Positions 8,171-17,348 of a stretch of DNA of 64,000 nucleotides are shown here, in pieces; the first letter of the stretch is position 1; each line of letters starts with the position of its first letter. The notes under the pieces are model-generated. The model was not told where the DNA came from. It was given only the letters and a program-made list of their open reading frames with translations, and ran no database searches. A program made the position numbers and the translations under genes. Origin of the DNA: Latescibacteria bacterium UBA6620 (GTDB taxonomy: Bacteria > Latescibacterota > UBA2968); assembly GCA_002433075.1 (NCBI GenBank), contig DJHM01000018.1, positions 1-64,000 of the forward strand, read 5' to 3'.

Positions 8171-9272
8171 TCAACTGTCGGAGGCGTTGACCCGCTCCTG
8201 GAGTTTTTCGTAGTAGAGGTCGTCGTCGATCGGAATCGACACCCAGTCGTCCGTCCACGCGGAGAGCAGCATTGCGTTGGAGATCTCCTGGCTGTTGATC
8301 CCCTCCGTACCCGGTGCCAGAAGGGGGGACCCGGAATGGAAGGATGAGATCCAGTCACGCGTCACCCCACGGTGGCTCTCGCCACCTCCGCTCGCCGGAA
8401 TCTCGCACTTCCACACCTCCAGGCGTTTGGCGTCTCCGGGATTTTTGCAGAACGCGCTCACCGACTGCCGGGTCCGCCAGAAGGTAATCCTGTCTCCCTC
8501 CATCACGATCTTGCCCCGATCTCCCACGACTTCCAGACGGTTCGTTCCAGGGGACTAACCCGTGGTGGTTACAAACAGTCCTGTGGCCCCATTATCGTAC
8601 TCCACGTAGGCTGTGACTGAGTCATCGACTTCGATGTCGTGGAACCTACTGAACTCCACGAACGCGCGAGGGCATCCCGCAGATCCACTGCCAGAGGTCG
8701 AGGTTGTGAGGGCACTGGTTCAGGAGTAGCCCGCCGCCTTCGCCCGACCAGGTCGCTCGCCACGCTCCCGAGTCGTAGTAGGCCTGCATTCGGAACCAGG
8801 TTGTGATGATGTAATTCGTCCGCTGGACTTCTCCGATTTCGCCTGATTGAACCAGATCGCGCATTTTCTGATGATGGCCCCGGGTGCGTTGGTTGAACAT
8901 AATTCCGAGGACGCAGTCGCTTTTTTCGGAAACCGGTTTCATCTCGGCTACCTGCTTCGTGTAGACACCAGCTGGTTTCTCCACGAGGGCGTGAAGCCCC
9001 TTGTTGAGGGCCTCGATGGCGAGAGGTGGGTGATCTTAGTGTGGGGTGGCGATCAGAACGGCATCGACCGCTACTGAATCGATGAGCTCGCTCGGATGTT
9101 CGAACAGCCGGACGTTCTGTCCCAGATTCTCCTTTGCCCAATCGAGCCGCCCGGGATCGACATCGCAGACGGCGGTCAGTTGAGCGTGGGCGATGACCCG
9201 GTCGATGATCTACCTGGCGTGACCCGATCCCCGGTTTCCGATGCCGATCACGCCGATTCTTACGTTGTCCAT
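8171..9272 (-). pseudogene. Gfo/Idh/MocA-type oxidoreductase, multiply interrupted
   Basis: It starts MDNVRIGVIGIGNRGSGHAR, a Rossmann GxGxxG, then TAG where Trp or similar is expected. TAVCDVDPGRL and AVLIATPH follow, then TAA where Tyr is expected. The conserved ALVEKPAG, with its Lys, and NQCPHNLDLWQWICG, with its catalytic-type His, are intact. A frameshift near 8675 breaks the chain. SRFHDIEVDDSVTAYVEYDN then runs to a third stop after VTTTG, and the last stretch is RLEVVGDRGKIVMEG to NASDS. Three nonsense codons and one frameshift make this a clear pseudogene of a sugar or inositol dehydrogenase-like enzyme, about 365 codons long originally. Confidence 0.9.
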
Positions 9273-9339
9273 TCTTCTCCTCCAATGAGATGGAGACAGA
9301 GGATATGGTCCAGCGGGAAAGGGGCAAGGCACAGATGGA

Positions 9340-9391
9340 AACGAAAGAAGCCGCTGGCGCCTTTGGGAAGGCGTCCGCGGCTTCTTTCGTT
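9340..9391 (-). terminator. Long perfect hairpin terminator
   Basis: AACGAAAGAAGCCGC pairs perfectly with GCGGCTTCTTTCGTT (15 bp), and an inner CGCCTT/AAGGCG stem extends it. On the minus strand the right arm ends CTTCTTTCGTTT, a usable U-rich tract. It lies between the small Cys gene ending at 9438 and the oxidoreductase pseudogene starting at 9272, both on the minus strand. The near-symmetrical T-rich arms could terminate in both directions. Confidence 0.75.
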
Positions 9392-9437
9392 CTCGGAGCA
9401 GCGCCTCGCAGGCGAGGCACAGGGGAGGAGAATCTGC

Positions 9438-9659
9438 TTACAGGGTGGTACTGATTTCGTAGCTCGGTTTACGCGTCATTCTACCGCCCAGCGTGTGCGT
9501 CCGGAATCTGTTGCGGAGCCGTTCGAACAGGCTCTCTGAGGCGCTGGGCTCAGTCGTCCCCCAGGCTTCGCATTCGGTTCCTTTCAACGGGTTGGTCGGT
9601 GAAAGGGCGCTGCCACAGGCGGGACAGGTCAGGTGTGCTGCCAGAATTCGGATCCCCAT
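9438..9659 (-). CDS. Small hypothetical protein with CPACG motif
   Basis: A 73-residue protein. The N-terminus has AAHLTCPACGSALSPTNPL and a later Cys in TECEAWG, so it could be a half zinc ribbon, but a fourth ligand is not evident. The rest is basic and polar (RLRNRFRTHTLGGRMTRK). It has an ATG start with a purine-rich GAGAGTCGAAG upstream and a strong terminator after its stop. It is probably a real short gene, with no function recognised. The opposite-strand reading frame over this stretch looks like a shadow. Confidence 0.45.
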   Translation of the reverse strand: MGIRILAAHLTCPACGSALSPTNPLKGTECEAWGTTEPSASESLFERLRNRFRTHTLGGRMTRKPSYEISTTL

Positions 9660-10028
9660 CTTCGACTCTCTCGATTGGTTTGAACGGGGAGCGTGGGAGG
9701 TGCTCTTGAGTTCGAGGGTTACTTGGTCACGGGGTGTGCCAATCGAGAGTCGATGTAGTGTAAATAAACGTATATCTTACAATACCATATATGGGAATGG
9801 ACAGTTGAGGAAAGAGCCCCGTTCACGACTATGTCTGGGAAATATCCTCCACCTTCTATTCTGTGTGTCTGATTTCGGCCCCGTGGTAGGATCTCGTGGC
9901 CCGTCGCGGGCATTCAGCCCGCAAACCCGATCGTTGCTTTTGGTTATCCAGCCCTCCGGGCTGGGCTAAAGAATCACGGGCCTTCAGCCCGTTAGCCGAC
10001 ATCTCACTATCGTCATCCAGACGTTTCC
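9660..10028. other. Gene-free stretch with AT-rich patch and hairpin repeats
   Basis: No convincing gene is present. The left part contains an AT-rich patch at about 9757-9793 (TAAATAAACGTATATCTTAC) in otherwise GC-rich DNA, plausibly the promoter region of the small minus-strand gene at 9659. The right part (9906-9992) is a run of three hairpins described separately, lying downstream of the enolase-superfamily gene. Confidence 0.5.
9906..9992. repeat. Three consecutive GGGCTGAA-type hairpins (REP-like)
   Basis: Three perfect inverted repeats lie in 87 bases: GCGGGC-ATTCA-GCCCGC (9906-9922), CCAGCCC-TCC-GGGCTGG (9948-9964) and ACGGGC-CTTCA-GCCCGT (9976-9992). The outer two share the stem core and loop, giving GGGCTGAA(T/G)GCCCG on the minus strand. 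The array sits just after the stop of the minus-strand enolase gene. This is the usual place for REP-type intergenic repeats, which stabilise 3' ends or block read-through. Whether it recurs in the genome cannot be seen here. Confidence 0.65.
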
Positions 10029-11165
10029 TTATTCCACCTTGTTTTTCTCGATGTAGTCCCAGTTGATGTTCATCCCCAGACCCGGCACCTGGGGAACGTT
10101 CACGTATCCCTGATCGTCCATCGGGTCGACGAGTTCGTGGAGCCACGGAGCGGGTTCGTCGTGGTCGATGAAAGGATGCTGCAGTCCCCGCTCATAAAAT
10201 TCGCCGTTCTTCATCGCGCAGAGAGCGTGCAGGTTTCCAGGCCCGCCACCGTGGATCTCACATCGCATTCCAAACGACTCACACAGATGGATGGTCTTCA
10301 TCAAAGGCGTGATTCCGCCGACATCGCCGACCCCGGCACGGCTGATGTCGCAGGCGTCGTTCTTGATCCACTCCGCACGCACGTACATTTTGCCTTCACA
10401 CGTTTCGGGGCCGCAGATGGCGAGCGATGTCTGTGACGTGAGCCAGATGTAGGACGACATACTGTGCTCGTCCATCGGTTCTTCCATCCAGTAGTAATCC
10501 AGTTCCTCCAGCCCCTTCGCCAGCCTGAGAGCGCCCTCACGATCGTAATAGTGGTAGGGATCGAGCATCAGGGGCACGTCGGGTCCGCACACGTCGCGGA
10601 CAGCGGCACAGGCTTCCAGATCGCGTTTCACGCTGGGTGCCCCTTCGTAGGGGGGTTGCCACGTGTGGAGCTTGTAGGACGGATAGCCACGCTTCATCGC
10701 CCACTCTGCGAAGTTGGCGTAATCCTCGGGTGTGGCGAGTCCGCCTTCCAGGTCGTCTCCGCACATCGTGCTGCAGTAGGCGGGAACTTTGTCCCTGAAA
10801 CCACCAAGCAGTTTGTAGACCGGCTGGCCCAGGGCTCGGCCGGCCAGGTCCCATAACGCGCAGTCTACCGTCGAAAGTACTCGGTCCGACATCGTACCCA
10901 GATTGAGCCGTTGACGCTGGTTCAGGTCATCCCAGATCCATTCCCTGTTGAAGGGATCGAGTCCCACGAGCGCGGGATTGATCACGCTCTCGATAACGGA
11001 TGGATTCGCACCGAACCAATACCCGCTGACGTCTTCATCCGTATCGATCTGAAGCAGTGTCTTGACGGCTTCGTGCTCGGGCCCAGGGTGTCCGTGGCCG
11101 TCGGTGTCGCGAACGGTCTTCGACATATACTTAAATCGAATCGTCTTCACGTCGGTGATCTTCAT
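10029..11165 (-). CDS. Enolase-superfamily (mandelate racemase/muconate lactonizing type) enzyme
   Basis: A 378-residue enzyme that would abstract the proton alpha to a carboxylate, typically dehydrating or epimerising sugar acids. The N-terminal capping domain runs to about residue 130, followed by the barrel. The KxH motif is seen in SYKLHTW. Metal ligands are the Asp of LMLDPYHYYDR, the Glu of MEEPMDE and the Glu of CGPETCEG. A general-acid His lies in CEIHGGGPGN. This pattern fits the mandelate racemase subgroup, but the exact substrate cannot be set. The upstream sulfatase on the same strand ends 72 bases before it, so desulfation followed by sugar-acid dehydration is a reasonable pairing. 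Confidence 0.85.
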   Translation of the reverse strand: MKITDVKTIRFKYMSKTVRDTDGHGHPGPEHEAVKTLLQIDTDEDVSGYWFGANPSVIESVINPALVGLDPFNREWIWDDLNQRQRLNLGTMSDRVLSTVDCALWDLAGRALGQPVYKLLGGFRDKVPAYCSTMCGDDLEGGLATPEDYANFAEWAMKRGYPSYKLHTWQPPYEGAPSVKRDLEACAAVRDVCGPDVPLMLDPYHYYDREGALRLAKGLEELDYYWMEEPMDEHSMSSYIWLTSQTSLAICGPETCEGKMYVRAEWIKNDACDISRAGVGDVGGITPLMKTIHLCESFGMRCEIHGGGPGNLHALCAMKNGEFYERGLQHPFIDHDEPAPWLHELVDPMDDQGYVNVPQVPGLGMNINWDYIEKNKVE

Positions 11166-11237
11166 CTTTCGTCCTTTCAGTCGGTCACAGATCCGCGGGA
11201 GAGTCAGGAGCGAGTCGCCGATCCAGGTGCGAGGTGT

Positions 11238-12689
11238 TCAGTTGTAAGGGGAGCGGTATGTCGTATCCCCGCCTTTTTGTCGCTGCCTGGCATAGTCCGC
11301 CTCCAGATCGCGTCGGACCCAGTATTGTGGGGCGTTGACGGTCGTGGAATGGGCGGCCTGGCATCGAAGGTGGTGTTCGAGTAGCCGGTCCTTCAGATCC
11401 GACTCGATCCCGGCGACCGCTTCCAGGCCTGCGAGATTCTCGATTTCGTTCGGGTCCGCGACCAGATCGTAAAGTTCGGCCGACCCGTCGTTGTAATGAG
11501 CGTACTTGTGTGTTCGGGTGCGGACCATCGTGCGGCCACCGATTTCGCAGAAGACGTGATCGCGGATCGATGCGCTCGGGTTGTCGAAAATCGGTTGGAT
11601 ATCCTCTCCTTGCAGGCCCTTCGGTCGTTCCGTTTCGCAGGCGTCGTAGAAGAGTGGAACGAGGTCCAGTGTCGAGATCAGTGAGTCGGCCCGGTTGCCG
11701 GAGGGGACATCTGGACCCCTGATAATGAGCGGGACGCGCGACATACAATCGTAGAAGAAAGCTTTGAACGGCAGGCCGTGGTCGCCCAGCGCGTCCCCGT
11801 GATCGCTCGTGAAAATGATGAGGGTCTCGTCGAGCACTCCTTTCGACTCCAGAGCCGCCAGGATCTTTCCGATGCCTTCATCGATCAGGGTGATGTTTGC
11901 GTAGTAGTGGCGTCGCCACTGACGATAGTGTTCGGTCGTGGCTTTAGACAGGTCCAACCGGAACATTGAATTATCCAGGTTGCCCGCTCCTCGCGATCGT
12001 TGTGCGGGAGGTTTAGTCGCGAGTTCATCGGGGGACCCGATAGGATCCGGAATCGGCGCATCCCGGTAGAGATCGGCCATATCTTCGGGCGGGTCGTAGG
12101 GGTCGTGGGGCCCGGGGAAGCTGACCCACGTCGCGAAGGGCTCGTCCCAGTTCTGTTCGATCCATCGAGCCGCGCTGTCACCTACGAATCCGTCGACGTG
12201 GAATTTACGATCCCGCGGGGTGACGGATGCGCCCATCGACTCGTAGTACCCGGGCAAAGTCGTGGGGTGGGGTCGGCCCAGTCCGTGGGCGGCTAGGAAC
12301 TGGACGTGATGGTCGGGCAGGTAAATGTGTCGTTTGTCTTCAGCCATTATCCGCTCGTGGAAGCCCTGGTTCGAGTCCCACGGGTTGAAATGCATCTTGC
12401 CGATGGCGGCGGTGCGCCGGCTCTGACCGATCAGGGCGGGCCAGGTCGGGATGGAATCGGGTAGCCAGTGGCCGTTCCCGAGCACGCCGGTCGTGGCCGG
12501 GTACTGACCGCTCATCATCGCTGCACGACAGGGTACGCAGACGGGAGACGGTACAATGCAGTGATCGAACACGAGCCCTTCGCTCGCCAGCCGGTCGAGG
12601 TTGGGCGTCTGCATAAATTCGAGACCGTAGCAAGGCAGACTGTCCCATCGCTGCTGGTCGGTTGTGATGAAGAGAAGGTTGCGTGCCAA
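11238..12689 (-). CDS. Sulfatase (C-x-P-C-R type)
   Basis: A 483-residue sulfatase. NLLFITTDQQRWDSLPCYG holds the first metal ligands. CVPCRAAMMSGQYP is the formylglycine motif, with Cys in place of the usual Ser/Ala at position four. GKMHFNPW gives the active-site Lys and His, and FTSDHGDALGDHG the last metal site. The TTG start at 12689 has a good GGAG seven bases upstream. It was probably transcribed with the enolase-superfamily gene downstream. No signal peptide is apparent. The second Cys in the maturation motif is unusual but still matches C-x-P-x-R. Confidence 0.88.
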   Translation of the reverse strand: MARNLLFITTDQQRWDSLPCYGLEFMQTPNLDRLASEGLVFDHCIVPSPVCVPCRAAMMSGQYPATTGVLGNGHWLPDSIPTWPALIGQSRRTAAIGKMHFNPWDSNQGFHERIMAEDKRHIYLPDHHVQFLAAHGLGRPHPTTLPGYYESMGASVTPRDRKFHVDGFVGDSAARWIEQNWDEPFATWVSFPGPHDPYDPPEDMADLYRDAPIPDPIGSPDELATKPPAQRSRGAGNLDNSMFRLDLSKATTEHYRQWRRHYYANITLIDEGIGKILAALESKGVLDETLIIFTSDHGDALGDHGLPFKAFFYDCMSRVPLIIRGPDVPSGNRADSLISTLDLVPLFYDACETERPKGLQGEDIQPIFDNPSASIRDHVFCEIGGRTMVRTRTHKYAHYNDGSAELYDLVADPNEIENLAGLEAVAGIESDLKDRLLEHHLRCQAAHSTTVNAPQYWVRRDLEADYARQRQKGGDTTYRSPYN

Positions 12690-12777
12690 GTGCGTGCTCC
12701 TTTCCTGTTCAAGGGCGGCGAATGGTAAACCCGCCGGTGCACGGCGTCAAGGCTGCGGGAGAAAATCGCTTTGAACG

Positions 12778-14619
12778 TTGCGTCTACAGAGTGGCCCGCC
12801 TATCATACCGTCCGTGGACAATTTACCGACCCTTCCCGACCTCCCGGGCCCCCTTCGAAAAGAGACCGATCCTGCCGACGATCTCGTTTTTCCCGAGCGC
12901 CTGGTTCGACTGAACGACGGGACGGTGGTCGTCCATCTTTCAGCGAGTCGGGACGACACGTGCGTCCATCGGCTGGGTCCGACCGAACAGTGCCTGAGAC
13001 CGATCGCCGGGCTGGGAGACGTGGACGCGATCTGGCCGGCCGGCGAGTGCTTCCTCGCTCGGGTGGGCGACGAGATCAGGCTCTTCTCGACGGAGGGCAA
13101 GGCTAACGACCTGCTGGTGCTTCCGGACGGGACGTCGTCCGTTGCGGCGTCTTGGACCGACCGCGGCGCGTGTGTTTCGGCGATCGTCGATGACGGCCCC
13201 GAGCAGGATCCGGAAGCGCCCGTCCTGAGCCCTGCTCCCAGGCAGTCGGTTTCGCTTCAGGTTTACGATCCTGTGAAGGGGTCGGAGGAGGCTGCTAGAC
13301 TGCCTTCGGGTTGCCGTGGTCTCTCGCAGTCACAAGACGGAAAACGTATCGCCTGGCTCGAGCCCACGAACGTCATTCCTGAGGAGGCCCAGCGAGGGCA
13401 GTTTCGAGGTCTGGACGTAGAAGAGGGTCGGGTCATCGCGTTGACAACCGATGTGAGCCAGGCTCGTCGCGTGTCGGTTGCACCGGATGGGTCCGGGGTG
13501 GTAATGAATGCGAATGTCTCGTCCGAACGGCCGATCACGACCCACCTGGATCTCTGGTGGCAGCCCTGGCCCCAGGGCGATCGCCGCAATCTGACCGGGG
13601 GGGGTCTCCAGATCGAGAACTGGGGCTGGATCGATGCCACACGACTGTGGGTGACGACGCTGGATGGACTCCATCGCGCAACAGAGATCTTCCCCCTTGA
13701 TGGAAAGAAGGAGACGTGGGCGGGATCGCCCGCTACGATTGCTGTGGCGAATGAGGATACGTATGCCTTTGGTGATATGGCCCAGTACCCGACGATTGTG
13801 GTGGGCAAGAATCAGGTCGGGGTTCCCCAGTCACAGATCTACGACGAACTGACGGTACGCACCGTGGCGTGGTCGGCCTCAGACGGATTGGGGATCGAGG
13901 GCGTGGTTTACGAGCGGATGGACACTCCCGAGGGCGCCCCGGTTCTGGTGCGTGCTCACGGAGGTCCAGCTGGTGGGGTCGAGGCGACGCGAGGGGAAGC
14001 GGTCCGGCACCGACATCTGCTTCGTGCGGGCTATCGCGTCTTTGAGCCCGCATTCAGAGGATCGACGGGCTTCGGCGATGATTTTCTGGCAGCCAACATC
14101 GGTTGTCAGGGTGAGAAGGATCTGGATGATCTTCTCACGGGGATGGATCGCCTGGTGGAGATGGGCCTGACGGACGCCGATCGCTTCGGCATCTTCGGGG
14201 GATCCTACGGGGGGTATCTGACCCTACGTGGGGTGGCGGTGACCGACCGCTTTCGTGTGGGCGTGGCCCTCTACGGCTTCATCGAAAATCGAAGAATGAC
14301 TCTTGAAACGGGCGACTTCACCTACGAGGACGAATACATCGCGCCGGTCACGTGGCCGATGGAACGTGACTCCGTGGGGAGCGACGTCTTTTCCCACCTG
14401 CACGAAATCGATACCCCGACGCTGTTGCTGCACGGCGATCAAGACCCTATCTGCACGGTTTCGCAAAGTCAGATCGTCTACGGTGCACTCAGACACCGGG
14501 GCGTGGACACGGGTCTTGTCGTTTACCCCGGAGAAGGCCACGGGTTCAGGAAACCGGCCAATTGTCAGGACTGTGCCCAACGGACGCTGGGATGGTTTTT
14601 GAAGTATCTGACGCCTTGA
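12778..14619 (+). CDS. S9-family prolyl oligopeptidase-like peptidase
   Basis: About 613 residues: an N-terminal beta-propeller-like half (to about residue 370) and a C-terminal alpha/beta hydrolase. The nucleophile Ser is in FGIFGGSYGGYLTLRG, Asp in LLHGDQDPICT, and His in PGEGHGFRKP. VRAHGGPAGGVEA is the oxyanion-side HGGP box, and FRGSTGFGDDF is typical of S9C acylaminoacyl-peptidase relatives. It cleaves short peptides, probably in the cytoplasm. The start is uncertain: TTG at 12778 or GTG at 12814, neither with a strong ribosome binding site. It diverges from the sulfatase at 12689 and leads the long plus-strand run. Confidence 0.88.
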   Translation: MRLQSGPPIIPSVDNLPTLPDLPGPLRKETDPADDLVFPERLVRLNDGTVVVHLSASRDDTCVHRLGPTEQCLRPIAGLGDVDAIWPAGECFLARVGDEIRLFSTEGKANDLLVLPDGTSSVAASWTDRGACVSAIVDDGPEQDPEAPVLSPAPRQSVSLQVYDPVKGSEEAARLPSGCRGLSQSQDGKRIAWLEPTNVIPEEAQRGQFRGLDVEEGRVIALTTDVSQARRVSVAPDGSGVVMNANVSSERPITTHLDLWWQPWPQGDRRNLTGGGLQIENWGWIDATRLWVTTLDGLHRATEIFPLDGKKETWAGSPATIAVANEDTYAFGDMAQYPTIVVGKNQVGVPQSQIYDELTVRTVAWSASDGLGIEGVVYERMDTPEGAPVLVRAHGGPAGGVEATRGEAVRHRHLLRAGYRVFEPAFRGSTGFGDDFLAANIGCQGEKDLDDLLTGMDRLVEMGLTDADRFGIFGGSYGGYLTLRGVAVTDRFRVGVALYGFIENRRMTLETGDFTYEDEYIAPVTWPMERDSVGSDVFSHLHEIDTPTLLLHGDQDPICTVSQSQIVYGALRHRGVDTGLVVYPGEGHGFRKPANCQDCAQRTLGWFLKYLTP

Positions 14620-14689
14620 AGAGAAGCGAGTTTAGAGAGCAGGGTGATGAGTGCATAGTTCAGAGAGAGCACTTTGCTCGGAGTGTGGA

Positions 14690-15493
14690 ATGAAGAGCGA
14701 ACTTGAGGAAGAACAGATTGCGTTCTATCGGGAGAATGGATTCGTCGCTATCGAGGGATTTCTGGACGACGATGAGCTGGCGGAATGGAGACGCGTGACG
14801 GAAGAGGCGGTCGAACGGCGTCTGGCCTCGAACACGCTGAACAACCAGAAAAAATACAACGACTATTATGCGCGCGTCTTCACGCAGTGTCTGCGACTGG
14901 CAGACGCGCACGATCGGATGCGGGAACTGATCTACGATCGCCGAATCGGAAGGATGGGGGCGGAACTGGCTGGCGTCGAGGGGCTTCGTGTCTGGCACGA
15001 TCAGGCGCTGTTCAAGCCGCCGTTCGGGAACCCGACCGCGTGGCATCTTGACAACCCGTACTGGTCATTCAGCTCCCGGGACAGCCTGTCCATCTGGATT
15101 GCGCTCGACGACGCTACGCTGGAGAACGGCTGTATGTGGTACATCCCCGGTTCACATAAGATGGCGACCTACGAGAACGTGGGCATCGATCAGAACCTGG
15201 GTGGACTGTTCGAAGTTTACCCAGCCTGGAAGGAGATCGATCCGGTCGCCGTTCCTGCCCGGGCGGGCGATGCCGTCTGGCACAACGGACTGACGGCCCA
15301 CGGCGCCGGAGCGAATATGACCCGTCACCCTCGTCGGGCAATGACCTGCGCGTGTATGTCTGACGGCGCGACGTTCAACGGGAAGCAGAATATCCTTCCC
15401 GAAGAGTACTTCGAGACGTTGACGGAGGGCGATCTGTTGGACGATGAAACCCAGAACCCTCTCATCTGGCATCAATCCTGGGAGAAGGCGTGA
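14690..15493 (+). CDS. Phytanoyl-CoA dioxygenase (PhyH)-family protein
   Basis: A 267-residue Fe(II)/2-oxoglutarate oxygenase. Iron ligands are His and Asp of TAWHLDNPYW and the distal His of NGLTAHGAGAN; the 2-oxoglutarate Arg is in HPRRAMTC. WYIPGSHKM is the familiar turn after the first beta-strand pair. ATG at 14690, preceded by GGAG, is preferred to a GTG at 14651, whose extra residues (HSSERALCSECG) look non-native. The family hydroxylates diverse small molecules and is often expanded in environmental bacteria with many sulfatases. Its last bases overlap the next gene's start, so they are co-translated. Confidence 0.88.
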   Translation: MKSELEEEQIAFYRENGFVAIEGFLDDDELAEWRRVTEEAVERRLASNTLNNQKKYNDYYARVFTQCLRLADAHDRMRELIYDRRIGRMGAELAGVEGLRVWHDQALFKPPFGNPTAWHLDNPYWSFSSRDSLSIWIALDDATLENGCMWYIPGSHKMATYENVGIDQNLGGLFEVYPAWKEIDPVAVPARAGDAVWHNGLTAHGAGANMTRHPRRAMTCACMSDGATFNGKQNILPEEYFETLTEGDLLDDETQNPLIWHQSWEKA

Positions 15494-15834
15494 TCAGTAC
15501 CGCGATGCTGGTGCTGGCGTACAGCCTCTCGGTCTTTGTGGTCGCCCGGCTGATGCCCACGGTGCACGTCCGCGGATTCAACACGGCCGTCGGTGTGGCC
15601 ATCGTGTACGGCCTGCTCAAATACTTCTTCCGATGGATCCTCATTGCGGTCTCTTTCCCAATCGTCTTCGTCACCCTGGGTCTGTTCCTGATCGTGATCA
15701 ATGCCTTCTTCCTCTGGATTACCGATAAACTGATCAACGGGTTCGAGATCGAGAGTTTCAGAAGTACGATCGTGGCCTCCGTTTTGATCTCTATCCTTGA
15801 CGTTCTCTTCAAGTGGGTCCTGCCGGGCATCTGA
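15490..15834 (+). CDS. Phage-holin-like four-TM membrane protein
   Basis: A 114-residue protein that is nearly all membrane helix. Four segments can be seen, centred near residues 12, 37, 58 and 98 (for example FPIVFVTLGLFLIVINAFFL), with the polar WITDKLINGFEIE between the third and fourth. This matches the small 'phage holin family' or DUF360-type proteins common on bacterial chromosomes, which are not necessarily phage-derived. The GTG start overlaps the PhyH stop (GTGA). A sulfatase begins 14 bases after the stop. The function is unknown. Confidence 0.75.
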   Translation: MISTAMLVLAYSLSVFVVARLMPTVHVRGFNTAVGVAIVYGLLKYFFRWILIAVSFPIVFVTLGLFLIVINAFFLWITDKLINGFEIESFRSTIVASVLISILDVLFKWVLPGI

Positions 15835-15848
15835 CCTCGGAGCGAAAT

Positions 15849-17348
15849 GTGTCTGAACGACCGAACATCATTGTCATTATGTCAGACCAGATGAAGGCGA
15901 CTGCGAGCCACCTCTACGGGAACTCGTTCTGCGAAACGCCTTCCCTCGAACGAATGGCAAGGGAAGGCGTCCTCTTCGAACACGCGATCACGCCGCATCC
16001 GCTCTGTGCCCCTGCGCGAGTGGCATTCTGGACTTCGCAGTATCCGCATCAGACTGGTGGGCGACGGAACCAGACGCTGATGCCCGAGGGGGCGATCCAC
16101 GCCTTCTGGTTGTGGAAGAACGAGGGCTACCATATCGGCCTGATCGGGAAGAATCATTGCTTCGATCGGGAAGAGGATCTGGCGCTGTTCGACACGTGGT
16201 GCGACATCGGCCACGCTGGAAGGTCCAACGGCGACGCGACGCGTGGGATGGACTGGTTCCGGTCGCCGGAGACGATCGATGCCTGTCACGCCGGCTGGCG
16301 AAACCTGCCGGGGGGGAACCCCCGATTCACCTACGGTGTAACGGATTTCCCTCTCGAGGATTACACGACAGGACTGATCGCAGGCCAGACATCTCGATTC
16401 ATCGAGAAGCACAGGGACGATCCTTTCGCCCTATGGGTGTCCTTTCCCGATCCACACGAACCCTGGGTGTGTCCGCGCCGCTATGCCGAGATGTTTCCCC
16501 GTGACAGGATCGAGTTGCCGCCCTGGCGAGAGGATGAGTTCACGGACGGGACGGCCCCGGAACGTAACCGGGTACTCCACGAGATGCTGGGTGTGAGGGA
16601 CGACCCGATGGAAGAGGTGCTGGACGTTGTCGGAGTCTACCACGGGATGACGCGCTTCGTGGACGACGGTGTCGGGCAGATTCTGGACGCGCTCGAGGCA
16701 AACGGCCTGCGTGAGAATACGATCGTCGTCTTCTGTGCGGACCACGGGGACTTTATGGGCGAGCACGCGATGCAGTGTAAGGGGGGTGTCTTCTACGACT
16801 GTCTGACCCGGGTTCCCCTGATCGTGTCGTGGCCATCGAGAGTTCCCACGGCTCTACGTGATGACAGTATGGTCTCGCTTCTGGACATCGTCCCGACCCT
16901 GTTCGAGCTGCAAGGGATGGACCGGCCACGCTCGATGCAGGGGGACCCCCTGCCTACCGTGACGAACACCGCGGGTAGGGATGCTGCGTTCTCGGAATAC
17001 GGCGCCGGGGGCCCGCGCTTCGCGATGTCGGATCTGGAGGCGATGGGCCGACCGTGGGGTCGCAAGACGTTGATCGATTCCCTTCAGTGGCGGGAGGCGG
17101 AAGGCCGTCGAAAAATGGTCCGCACGCGTGACTGGAAGTACGTGCACGATCCGATGGAAGGGACGGGAGAGGACGAACTCTACGATCTGAACGACGATCC
17201 CTGGGAACTGAAGAACGTCGTCCGCGATCCGGATCACGCCGAGGTGCTGCCTGAGATGAGACTTCTTCTGGCGGACTGGAGCATCGATTCGGAAGAGGGC
17301 ACACCAGTCCCGCTCCCCGAACCCGTTCTGCGAGATCGGACCCGATGA
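15849..17348 (+). CDS. Sulfatase (C-x-P-A-R type), first of tandem pair
   Basis: A 499-residue sulfatase. NIIVIMSDQMKATASHLYG is the metal-binding start, CAPARVAFWTSQYP the formylglycine motif (Ala at position four), IGKNHCFDREEDL the catalytic Lys/His segment, and FCADHGDFMGEHAM the C-terminal metal site. The GTG at 15849 is chosen because GGAG sits at proper spacing; an in-frame start at 15813 would run into the holin gene. It is a close paralogue of the next gene, sharing GGRRNQTLMP, YDCLTRVPLIVSWP and SLQWREAEGRRKMVRT. The two overlap by four bases, so both enzymes are made from one message. Confidence 0.9.
   Translation: MSERPNIIVIMSDQMKATASHLYGNSFCETPSLERMAREGVLFEHAITPHPLCAPARVAFWTSQYPHQTGGRRNQTLMPEGAIHAFWLWKNEGYHIGLIGKNHCFDREEDLALFDTWCDIGHAGRSNGDATRGMDWFRSPETIDACHAGWRNLPGGNPRFTYGVTDFPLEDYTTGLIAGQTSRFIEKHRDDPFALWVSFPDPHEPWVCPRRYAEMFPRDRIELPPWREDEFTDGTAPERNRVLHEMLGVRDDPMEEVLDVVGVYHGMTRFVDDGVGQILDALEANGLRENTIVVFCADHGDFMGEHAMQCKGGVFYDCLTRVPLIVSWPSRVPTALRDDSMVSLLDIVPTLFELQGMDRPRSMQGDPLPTVTNTAGRDAAFSEYGAGGPRFAMSDLEAMGRPWGRKTLIDSLQWREAEGRRKMVRTRDWKYVHDPMEGTGEDELYDLNDDPWELKNVVRDPDHAEVLPEMRLLLADWSIDSEEGTPVPLPEPVLRDRTR

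Noticed and set aside
7089..8258. A 389-codon minus-strand frame covering the SIMPL gene and the pentapeptide gene
   Set aside because: The upstream half is the antisense of the pentapeptide repeats. The protein itself has a clear signal peptide starting at 7778, so only 7089-7778 is annotated.
9906..9992. A CRISPR array
   Set aside because: There are only three hairpins, the middle one different, and the spacing is irregular with no constant-length spacers.
15490..15834. Prophage remnant suggested by the holin-like protein
   Set aside because: No other phage gene is near it, the protein is of the chromosomal four-helix type, and it is embedded in a metabolic operon by start/stop overlap.
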